7,636 bases of DNA from JBDTMC01 sp039934475 (GTDB lineage Bacteria > Acidobacteriota > Terriglobia > Bryobacterales > Bryobacteraceae): contig JBDTMC010000382.1 of assembly GCA_039934475.1 (NCBI GenBank), forward strand, positions 1 to 7,636, read 5' to 3'. This document shows positions 1 to 5,417 of the stretch, in pieces. The notes under the pieces were generated by a model. The model worked only from the letters and a program-made list of their open reading frames with translations. It searched no databases and had not been told where the DNA came from. Position numbers and translations under genes: made by a program. The stretch's first letter is position 1. Each line of letters begins with the position of its first letter.

Positions 1-490
1 GCAGGGCGCGGGCGATGGAGACCTTTTGCTGCATGCCGCGGCTGGATTCCTCCAGAGGATCGTCGTAACGCTTGAGGGGGAAACTGAGGGCAGTGAGAAT
101 CTCTCGCGCGCGCTTCTCGGCCTCCTCGCGGTCGAACCCATAAAGGAACGCCGAATAGAGCAGGTTCTCGCGCGCCGACAGTTTCTTGTAGAAAGCGGCA
201 TCCACACTCACTCGCCCAATGCGCTCACGGACGGCTCGTTCCTGGGCCGGCAGCTTGAGTCCAAGCACCTCCACCTCGCCCCCGTCGGGAACGAGCAGCG
301 TTGAGAGGATGCGAATCAGTGTCGATTTACCGGAACCGTTGGGACCCAAAAGGCCATAAGTCTCGCCAGTCGCCACTTGAAACGAGACGCCCTTTAGAGC
401 CCACTCCTCTTTCACTTCGCGATGGAATAGCCCTTTCCGTTTGCGGAATACCTTACGCAAATCGGACACAAGAATGGCGAGATCGGGCAC
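1..490 (-). CDS. ABC transporter ATP-binding protein (partial, C-terminus beyond window edge)
   Basis: This is the nucleotide-binding subunit of an ABC transporter, which hydrolyses ATP at the inner face of the cytoplasmic membrane. Only the first 163 residues are in the window. The Walker A motif GPNGSGKST is at residues 49-57, and the signature region ESSRGMQQKVSIARAL begins near residue 147. Walker B and the H-loop would lie beyond the edge. At the Q-loop position (about 94-98, VSVDA) there is Asp instead of Gln, and the signature reads SSRGMQ rather than LSGGQ. Both resemble ABC-2-type (polysaccharide or drug export) ATPases, so an exporter is the best guess; the permease is not visible. 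The start is GTG at 490, chosen because AGGAG (501-497) sits 6 nt upstream and the domain begins normally after it. The gene is divergent from the methyltransferase at 609. The family call is secure; the substrate is unknown. Confidence 0.93.
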   Translation of the reverse strand, partial: MPDLAILVSDLRKVFRKRKGLFHREVKEEWALKGVSFQVATGETYGLLGPNGSGKSTLIRILSTLLVPDGGEVEVLGLKLPAQERAVRERIGRVSVDAAFYKKLSARENLLYSAFLYGFDREEAEKRAREILTALSFPLKRYDDPLEESSRGMQQKVSIARAL

Positions 491-496
491 AGAATG

Positions 497-501
497 CTCC
501 T
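497..501 (-). promoter_or_regulatory. Ribosome binding site of the ABC ATPase gene
   Basis: AGGAG on the minus strand lies 6 nt before the GTG at 490. It decides the start of the ABC ATPase, since no ATG is available near the expected N-terminus. Confidence 0.75.
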
Positions 502-545
502 GTATTGGCAGGTACGAAAAGGAAGGAAGCCGCGGGGAATACCTA

Positions 546-568
546 GTAACGCATAGTGATTATGTTAC
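546..568. repeat. Short imperfect inverted repeat between divergent genes
   Basis: GTAAC (546-550) and GTTAC (564-568) are inverted arms. Flanking ATA/TAT bases extend the pairing if a 2-nt bulge is allowed. The repeat sits in the 118-bp region between the ABC ATPase (starts at 490, minus) and the methyltransferase (starts at 609, plus), so it could be an operator or part of a promoter. Arms this short can occur by chance. I could not place a convincing -35/-10 pair for either gene here. Confidence 0.25.
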
Positions 569-608
569 GCCAAATGACCTCCCCGGGCAAACAGCCGGCT
601 ACCGTACA

Positions 609-1259
609 ATGGGTGGTTCCTCAACCACAATGAACTGGCTGAAACCGCCCGCCCCGTTCGTGCTCAATCCACGTGAGCCGAAAGACTATCCGCTCGGCCG
701 GTGGAACCTCTACATCGGCGGCGCGGGCAACCACGTTCCCGGTTACGTCAATCTGGACCTATTTGCCGTGCGAGGCGTGGACGTAGCAGCCGACGCGCAC
801 CGGCTGCCGTTTCCCAATGACCTTTTCCAACGCGTGGAATGCGACGCCGTGCTGGAACATGTCGTCTGGCCGGAGCAGGTGGTGCGCGAGATCGAGAGGG
901 TGCTGGCCCCGGGCGGCTATGCACACCTGGTGACACCTTTCTGCCATCCCTTTCATGAGTACCCGAAGGACTACCGGCGCTTCACGTTAGACGGATTGAA
1001 ACTGATGCGGGGCAAGCTGGAGGTGGTGAGCGAAGGGTGGCGGACAGGTCCGATGGCAACGTTGCTGGTGACCGTACTCGAGTTCGTCAAACTGCTGCTG
1101 CCCTGGAGATGGTGGCGGGTGTTGGCCGGCGGCATAGCCGGATGGCTGCTCTTCCCCTGTCGGTACGTTGACTTGATCCTGCTCGACCAATCGATGGCCA
1201 AGCGCATTGGAAATCATTGTTATCTCTGGCTTCGCAAGCCCGCCTTGGGAGCAAAGTAA
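609..1259 (+). CDS. Class I SAM-dependent methyltransferase (Methyltransf_11-like)
   Basis: This is a predicted cytoplasmic methyltransferase of about 216 aa that uses S-adenosylmethionine; the substrate is unknown. A motif I-like segment, LYIGGAGNHVPGYVNLD (34-50), precedes VDVAADAHRLPFPNDLF (57-73). The post-II motif DAVLEHV is at 79-85 and the motif III-like RVLAPGG at 97-103. The following VTPFCHPFHEYPKDYRRFT is typical of small methyltransferases found with polysaccharide or glycan genes. The C-terminal third (about 145-190) is very hydrophobic and Trp-rich, suggesting a membrane-facing helix. The start is uncertain. The frame is open back to 441, but residues before 609 look non-coding. 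ATG 609 and ATG 630 are both possible, and neither has a good ribosome binding site. The 3' end overlaps the convergent cytochrome gene by 40 bp. Confidence 0.85.
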   Translation: MGGSSTTMNWLKPPAPFVLNPREPKDYPLGRWNLYIGGAGNHVPGYVNLDLFAVRGVDVAADAHRLPFPNDLFQRVECDAVLEHVVWPEQVVREIERVLAPGGYAHLVTPFCHPFHEYPKDYRRFTLDGLKLMRGKLEVVSEGWRTGPMATLLVTVLEFVKLLLPWRWWRVLAGGIAGWLLFPCRYVDLILLDQSMAKRIGNHCYLWLRKPALGAK

Positions 1260-1924
1260 AGGGCGAAGGAACCGCCGGGCGAGGCGATGACACGGGTTCC
1301 TTTAGGAAGCGCCACACCGCGGCGGAAGTGAAAAGTCTGGGCGAAGCGATTGCGGAAGCCACGCAACCAGAGCAGCGGCTCGGCGGACCCGTCGGGACGC
1401 AGGGCTGTCACCTGAACCTCGGCGCCCTCGGCGACGCGGACCGGCCGAATGGCGGCGAGCACTCTGTCCGCCGGCAGCAGAAGCGATCCATTCACCACCA
1501 GGCTCGGGTGGCGGAGGCGGGGTTGGGCCGGCGTAACCGGAGGTACGGGCGGAGAGAAGACAGGATCGCCCTCGGGCGACCCGCCAGCCACCCAATCGGC
1601 GATCGTCTGCACTTCCTCCTGGGTGAGGCCGGCATCGCCCGCGAAATCGCCAAATCCTTTGACGGCGTCCCACGGAGGCATGTGCCGTGAGAGGACTTGC
1701 TCAGAGATGGAGACCGCCCACGGCCGGGCATCCTTCCAGGTGGTGAGGGACATTGCGACGCCGGTTGGCCGATGACAGCCGGCACAGCGGCGCAAGACGA
1801 TACGGGAGATTTCCCGGCTCCAGGTGAGCGGAGTCGAGATCGGATCGTGGCCGGACAGCGGCGCCGCGAGGAGGTGTAAAATGACGAGCAGCCAACCGAT
1901 TTGGAGACTTAAGGCCGAATTCAT
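1220..1924 (-). CDS. Exported monoheme c-type cytochrome domain protein
   Basis: This is a predicted exported, haem-binding electron-transfer or sensor-type protein of 234 aa. With the ATG at 1924, residues 1-25 form a signal peptide (hydrophobic LLVILHLLAAPL). A single CxxCH haem c attachment site, CAGCH, is at 47-51. Met82 in MPPW is the likely distal axial ligand. The stretch LTQEEVQTIADWVAGGSPEGDP closes the cytochrome fold. This layout (CAGCHRPTG, then the ARPW helix, MPPW and the IADWV helix) matches cytochrome domains often found beside or fused to copper type II monooxygenase-like modules in acidobacteria and planctomycetes. Residues from about 125 on are a Pro-rich linker and a beta-rich domain of about 100 aa that I do not recognise. 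An upstream GTG (1984) or ATG (1978) is in frame but would put 20 polar residues before the signal peptide. The function is not known. Confidence 0.82.
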   Translation of the reverse strand: MNSALSLQIGWLLVILHLLAAPLSGHDPISTPLTWSREISRIVLRRCAGCHRPTGVAMSLTTWKDARPWAVSISEQVLSRHMPPWDAVKGFGDFAGDAGLTQEEVQTIADWVAGGSPEGDPVFSPPVPPVTPAQPRLRHPSLVVNGSLLLPADRVLAAIRPVRVAEGAEVQVTALRPDGSAEPLLWLRGFRNRFAQTFHFRRGVALPKGTRVIASPGGSFALYFAPKAGLRSQR

Positions 1925-1971
1925 ACTCAAATCGACTACCGAAACCTGATTTTCACCGAAACTGGACTTGG

Positions 1972-2006
1972 TTGTCATTGTCACTGTCTACAGGTGTACT
2001 ATAGTA
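1972..2006 (+). promoter_or_regulatory. Sigma70-like promoter of the HTH gene, with palindromic -10
   Basis: The -35 TTGTCA (1978-1983) is 16 bp from the -10 TATAGT (2000-2005); each matches 5 of 6 consensus bases. TTGTCA is also present directly before it at 1972-1977, giving a tandem copy. The -10 lies inside TACTATAGTA (1997-2006), a perfect palindrome, so a TATAGT hexamer is also present on the minus strand, facing the cytochrome gene. The minus-strand -35 is poor (TTGTAC-like). Transcription toward the HTH gene would start near 2012, leaving a leader of about 20 nt. Confidence 0.6.
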
Positions 2007-2031
2007 TTTCGTCCGGTTCGTTGGTACAAAC

Positions 2032-2367
2032 ATGGCGAAAAAGCCGGCAAAGCCGAAGTCACCAACTCTCACGCTACAGCTGCCTGGTCAGCGGCAGGCG
2101 TCTGGAGTTGCCCTGCGCGATATTGTGGAGAGCACGAAAATCAGCCTCAGATTCCTGGAAGCCATTGAGTTTGAGGAGTTTGAAAGGCTCCCTGGTGGGA
2201 TATTCAGCACCAGCTATATCAAACAATACGCGGCCGCAATTGGCATCGATCCGGAACCGCTGCTGAGCTTGTACCGCCTTAAGGCGGGACTGGAGACGAG
2301 CGAGACAGCGAGTGAGCGGAGCCGCCCCGACGCTGCCGGCCGTCTTGGTCTTTTTCCCACTACCTGA
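2032..2367 (+). CDS. Standalone RodZ-type helix-turn-helix protein
   Basis: This is a small basic-start protein of 111 aa. Residues 25-77 match the RodZ/HTH_25 domain pattern: GVALRDIVESTKISLRFLEAIE, then FERLPGGIFSTSYIKQYAAAIGIDPEPLL. In RodZ this cytoplasmic domain binds MreB and is followed by a transmembrane helix and a periplasmic domain. Here there is no membrane segment, and the protein ends about 34 residues after the domain in a low-complexity Ser/Glu/Arg tail. It is therefore either a DNA-binding regulator or a stripped-down RodZ-like adaptor; the sequence cannot decide. The ATG at 2032 is about 27 nt after a sigma70-like -10, and there is no clear Shine-Dalgarno sequence. The gene stands 109 bp ahead of flgM. 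Because flgM has its own candidate promoter, shared function with the flagellar genes is only a possibility. Confidence 0.8.
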   Translation: MAKKPAKPKSPTLTLQLPGQRQASGVALRDIVESTKISLRFLEAIEFEEFERLPGGIFSTSYIKQYAAAIGIDPEPLLSLYRLKAGLETSETASERSRPDAAGRLGLFPTT

Positions 2368-2420
2368 CCTCGGCAAAATCTCCCAGCGAGCATCTTTCCT
2401 CGGTATCTTCACGCAATCCC

Positions 2421-2447
2421 TAATGTTCGTTCGCCTGGCGTCGATAT
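2421..2447 (+). promoter_or_regulatory. Candidate FliA (sigma28) flagellar promoter upstream of flgM
   Basis: TAAT (2421-2424), then exactly 15 nt, then GTCGATAT (2440-2447). The known FliA consensus is TAAA-N15-GCCGATAA, so this matches 3/4 and 6/8 bases with ideal spacing. Transcription would start near 2455, just before the flgM ribosome binding site. It is the only such match I noticed in this intergenic region, and it lies where a late flagellar promoter is expected. Confidence 0.65.
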
Positions 2448-2461
2448 AACTATTGAGGACC

Positions 2462-2466
2462 GGAGG
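2462..2466 (+). promoter_or_regulatory. Ribosome binding site of flgM
   Basis: GGAGG lies 10 nt before the ATG at 2477. It favours that ATG over the in-frame TTG at 2453, which would fall upstream of the binding site and almost on the predicted transcription start. Confidence 0.7.
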
Positions 2467-2476
2467 CTCTTCACTT

Positions 2477-2770
2477 ATGAAGATCAACGATACGACATCG
2501 GCAGGTGTCTCTGCAGGCAAGCTGGGTGAAGCCCAAGCGGCGGCAACGGCACGTGGTGGCAGGAACCAGGGTTCGACGGTAAACGGGGGCAGTGGCGATC
2601 AGGTGCAGCTTTCCAACCTGGCATCGACGGTGAGGAGTCTGGCAACGGACAGTCCAGACCGGGCAGCGCGTGTAACGCAGTTGGAGCAGGCGGTGCAGTC
2701 CGGGCGGTACCAGGTCAATTCAATGGATCTGAGCTCGAGCATGGTCAATGCCGCGCTCGGTGGATTCTAG
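2477..2770 (+). CDS. flgM: FlgM, anti-sigma28 factor
   Basis: FlgM binds and holds sigma28 (FliA) until the hook-basal body is finished, then leaves through the flagellar export channel and frees late gene expression. The protein is 97 aa, the usual size. The N-terminal half (about 1-45) is Gly/Ala/Ser/Thr-rich and likely disordered, as expected for an exported FlgM. The C-terminal part (about 59-93) holds the conserved sigma-binding pattern: DRAARVTQLEQAVQSGRYQV, then an amphipathic helix starting at NSMDLSSSMV. ATG 2477 is chosen for the GGAGG site upstream. The gene heads the flagellar operon, behind a candidate FliA promoter that would make it subject to its own target. Its 3' end overlaps the longest version of the next gene by 23 bp. 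Confidence 0.9.
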   Translation: MKINDTTSAGVSAGKLGEAQAAATARGGRNQGSTVNGGSGDQVQLSNLASTVRSLATDSPDRAARVTQLEQAVQSGRYQVNSMDLSSSMVNAALGGF

Positions 2771-3110
2771 AGCCGTGGCGGGACAACGGAAAGCGCCGAT
2801 GCCTGCGCAAACTGCTGTAGACGGCGCGAAGCAGGCGTTGCTTCAGATGAAGTTGGAAGATCTGAATGCCTGCACTGTCGAACTGCAAGCAGCAATTGGT
2901 CACCTGGGCCCATCGTCCGGGCGTGGCGCATTGTCCCGGGAAGGCGTAAACCGCCTGGTGCGGGAGATTCGACAGACAACGGCGCTGGCGCGCGGTGCAG
3001 AGGATTGGATCGTTACAGAACTAGCCTTGACGGCTGATCCTCCGGGCCCTGGGTACGGGCCGCCGGAGTCAACCACCGGGCCTTCCGCCCGAATCCTGGT
3101 AAGGGGCTAA
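2748..3110 (+). CDS. flgN: FlgN-like flagellar export chaperone (by position)
   Basis: This is a small, mostly helical protein of 120 aa (103 aa if it starts at ATG 2799). FlgN is the cytoplasmic chaperone that binds the C-termini of FlgK and FlgL and delivers them to the type III export apparatus. The assignment rests mainly on position, between flgM and flgK as in many flagellar clusters, and on size and helix content. Residues about 25-55 (QALLQMKLEDLNACTVELQA) and about 68-93 (VNRLVREIRQTTALARGAEDWI) form two amphipathic helices. The Pro/Gly-rich tail is not helical. Direct similarity is weak. The start is ambiguous. ATG 2748 overlaps flgM and would allow translational coupling, while ATG 2799 has GGAAAG 5 nt upstream. 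The stop codon is 1 nt before the flgK start. Confidence 0.6.
   Translation: MPRSVDSRAVAGQRKAPMPAQTAVDGAKQALLQMKLEDLNACTVELQAAIGHLGPSSGRGALSREGVNRLVREIRQTTALARGAEDWIVTELALTADPPGPGYGPPESTTGPSARILVRG
3101..3106 (+). promoter_or_regulatory. Ribosome binding site of flgK
   Basis: AAGGGG ends 5 nt before the flgK ATG (3112) and lies inside the last codons of the flgN-like gene, so translation of the two is probably coupled. Confidence 0.65.
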
Positions 3111-3111
3111 C

Positions 3112-4470
3112 ATGTCGAGTCTCTTTGGATCCCTTCTCAACGCCGGCGATGCGATGCGCGTTTACCAGCGCGCCATGACGGTGGCCGAAAACAACATCAC
3201 GAATGCCTCGACTCCGGGCTACGCTAAGGAACGCTTGTCATTCCAGGCCAAGAGCTTCTCACCAGAGAATGGGTTAGGCGGGGGTGTTGTGGCCGGGAAT
3301 CGGGAGAGCAGCCGCGATCCGCTGCTGGAGCAGGGAGTGCGGCGGCGCAACTCGGCATTCAGCTACTCCGCGCAAAACCAGGCTTCGCTGAAGCCTTTGG
3401 AAGCCATATTGACGGTGGCCAAAGGGGCGGGAATTCCGGATGGAATGAACCAGCTCTTCCAAAGCTTCTCTGCGCTCAGCGTTTCTCCCAACGATCCCAC
3501 TTTGCGCCAAACCGTTATAGACTCCGCCGGCAGGTTCGCTTCACAGATCAATGAGGCGGCTTCGCAGCTGACTGCGGCCGTGAGTGACAACAATCAGCAG
3601 GCTAGTAGCGCAGCCGCCAATATCAACCGTCTGGTCGGTCAATTGGCGAGCCTCAACCAGTCGCGGCGCCAAACGGCGTCTGAAACGCCCGACGCCGGTG
3701 TCGATGCGCAAACCAACAGCGTGCTGGAGCAGCTTTCCGGCCTTGCCGACATATCGGTGCTGAACCAGCCGGATGGCACGGTCTCGGTCTATTTAGGTGG
3801 CTTGACGCCCTTGCTGGTCGGTGAATCCACATACCAGATTACGGCGACGACTCAATCCGGGCAGATCCAGATACTGGACTATCAAGGCAAAGACATCACC
3901 TCGAACATACACGGGGGCTCGATGGGCGGACTCCTGGAGACCGGCAACAGCCAGATTCCCTCTTATTTAAGCGACTTGAACCGCCTTGCCGCAAGCCTGG
4001 CCGATCAAGTCAATTCGGTCTTAGCCAACGGTGTGGACGCAACCGGGCAGGCGGGAGCGCCGCTGTTCACCTACAACACCGCCTCTGATGCCGCCGCAAC
4101 CCTGGCAGTCACAAGCCTAACCCCGGACCAACTGGCGGCGGCCGCGACAGACGCACCCGGAGGAAACGGGAACGCCCTGGCACTAGCCGATCTCGGGGGG
4201 ACACCGCAGTTGGACGGGATGACGTTCACGGCGTTCTACGGCAACATCGGCGCCAAGCTCGGACGAGACCTGTCGGGAGCCACAGAGAACACCGATACAC
4301 AACAGTTGCTGCTCGATCAGGCACGCAACGTGCGGCAGCAAGCCTCGGGAGTATCCATTGATGAGGAGGCCGCTCACGTCATGCAGTTGCAGCGGAACTA
4401 TCAGGCAATCGGGCAGTTGGTCTCGATTTTGAACAATCTCGCCGACACCCTGATGGGGATGATGCAGTAG
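3112..4470 (+). CDS. flgK: FlgK, hook-filament junction protein 1 (HAP1)
   Basis: FlgK is exported through the flagellar type III system and forms the first ring between hook and filament. The protein is 452 aa, shorter than the 547 aa E. coli protein; the variable middle domain is reduced. The N-terminal D0 helix carries the rod/hook/HAP signature: ALF-type start SSLFGSLLNAG, then ENNITNASTPGYAKERLSFQ (26-45). The coiled D1 region (about 140-200) is Ala/Gln/Asn-rich. The C-terminal helix GVSIDEEAAHVMQLQRNYQA, followed by SILNNLADTLMGMM, is the matching half of D0 and contains the family pattern (S-x-x-EE-x-x-x-x-x-x-x-Q-x-x-Y-x-A). No Cys is present, as is usual for exported axial proteins. 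The gene follows the flgN-like gene after 1 nt and is followed by flgL after 17 nt. Confidence 0.97.
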   Translation: MSSLFGSLLNAGDAMRVYQRAMTVAENNITNASTPGYAKERLSFQAKSFSPENGLGGGVVAGNRESSRDPLLEQGVRRRNSAFSYSAQNQASLKPLEAILTVAKGAGIPDGMNQLFQSFSALSVSPNDPTLRQTVIDSAGRFASQINEAASQLTAAVSDNNQQASSAAANINRLVGQLASLNQSRRQTASETPDAGVDAQTNSVLEQLSGLADISVLNQPDGTVSVYLGGLTPLLVGESTYQITATTQSGQIQILDYQGKDITSNIHGGSMGGLLETGNSQIPSYLSDLNRLAASLADQVNSVLANGVDATGQAGAPLFTYNTASDAAATLAVTSLTPDQLAAAATDAPGGNGNALALADLGGTPQLDGMTFTAFYGNIGAKLGRDLSGATENTDTQQLLLDQARNVRQQASGVSIDEEAAHVMQLQRNYQAIGQLVSILNNLADTLMGMMQ

Positions 4471-4487
4471 AAAGCGAATAAGCGACT

Positions 4488-5393
4488 ATGATTGAAACCC
4501 TATCGCCCTCGAATGCCCAGTTCCTGCAGCAGTTGAACAAACTCAGCGCAAGGATGGCGCGGGCACAGGATCAGATGAGCTCCGGCCTGAAAGTGAAGAC
4601 TGTATCGGATTCACCAGATGAGGTGAGTGAGATTCTGCAGTTGCGCGCTTCGCTCGACAGCAACTCACAAATTCGATCGAATCTCGGGCAGGTGAAGACG
4701 GAAGTGGATTCGGCCGAAAGCTCATTGGAGACGGCGGTCGGCCTGCTGGAAAAGATTCGCAGCATTGGGACGCAAGGCGCCAGCAGTCTGCAGACGCCAG
4801 CTGGTCGCGCCGACCTGGCGGGTCAGATCACGTCGCTGCTGGAAAACCTCACCGGGATCACCCAGACGCAGATCAACGGCCGCTTTCTGTTTTCGGGCGA
4901 CAGCGATACCGTTGCGCCTTACACGTACGACGTCACCCAGACGCCTGCGATGAGCGTATACGCCGGGACCGCGTCGACACGCAAGGTCACTCTGCCCACC
5001 GGGATTAGAATATCGATCTCAAAGACGGCGCAGGACATCTTCGACACACCGGCGGACTCGACAAGCGTATTTGGCTCGATCACCGCGCTGCGGGATGCAT
5101 TGCTGGCAAACGATGACGCCGGCATCAGCAGCGCCGTAGCGAACGTGGGCAAAGCTGGTACCTACTTGAACCAGCAATTGGGATTCTACGGCAACATCCA
5201 GAATCAGGTGGCGCAGTCGTTGAAGGATGCCGACACCAGGGAACTGCAGATCAGGACCCAGCTTGCCGGGATCGAAGAAGCCGATGTCGCGAGCGCAATC
5301 CTGGAGTTACAGTCCGCCACGACAGAGCAAAATGCAGCCTTGGCGGCACATGCGCAGATTCCTCGAACAACTTTGTTCGATTACCTGAAGTAG
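4488..5393 (+). CDS. flgL: FlgL, hook-filament junction protein 3 (HAP3)
   Basis: FlgL is the flagellin-like second junction protein that sits on FlgK and templates filament growth. At 301 aa it is close to the E. coli length (317). The N-terminal D0/D1 helices are flagellin-like: QFLQQLNKLSARMARAQDQM, then SSGLKVKTVSDSPDEVSE with the conserved 'SG...SDsP' turn at 31-44. GRFLFSGD at 131-138 is the typical FlgL segment entering the central domain. The C-terminus has the flagellin-type helix EADVASAILELQSATTEQNA and ends in LFDYLK, the usual FlgL end. No Cys is present. The start at ATG 4488 is in the right place, but its Shine-Dalgarno is weak (AAGCG), suggesting coupling to flgK. It is the last gene of the operon; the next gene converges on it after 24 bp. 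Confidence 0.96.
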   Translation: MIETLSPSNAQFLQQLNKLSARMARAQDQMSSGLKVKTVSDSPDEVSEILQLRASLDSNSQIRSNLGQVKTEVDSAESSLETAVGLLEKIRSIGTQGASSLQTPAGRADLAGQITSLLENLTGITQTQINGRFLFSGDSDTVAPYTYDVTQTPAMSVYAGTASTRKVTLPTGIRISISKTAQDIFDTPADSTSVFGSITALRDALLANDDAGISSAVANVGKAGTYLNQQLGFYGNIQNQVAQSLKDADTRELQIRTQLAGIEEADVASAILELQSATTEQNAALAAHAQIPRTTLFDYLK

Positions 5394-5417
5394 ACTGCCC
5401 ATCGCTGTGATGGCGGC

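Noticed and set aside
26..546. Plus-strand open frames in the first 550 bases
   Set aside because: They run opposite to a clear ABC ATPase with Walker A and signature motifs, and are Arg/Glu-rich shadows of it.
505..566. Possible sigma70 promoter (TTGGCA at 505-510 with TATGTT at 561-566)
   Set aside because: The spacing is far too long, and no other hexamer pair at 16-18 bp fits either divergent gene.
1087..1984. Other long frames on both strands across 1087-1984
   Set aside because: They are high-GC shadows of the methyltransferase and the cytochrome gene; none shows a recognisable domain or a ribosome binding site.
2325..2356. GC-rich segment followed by TCTTTTT, resembling a terminator
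   Set aside because: Only GACG/CGTC pairs cleanly, the inner bases mismatch, and the segment lies inside the coding end of the HTH gene.
2074..2520. Minus-strand 148-residue frame across the HTH gene and the flgM promoter
   Set aside because: It is antisense to a recognisable HTH domain, spans a promoter region and shows no domain of its own.
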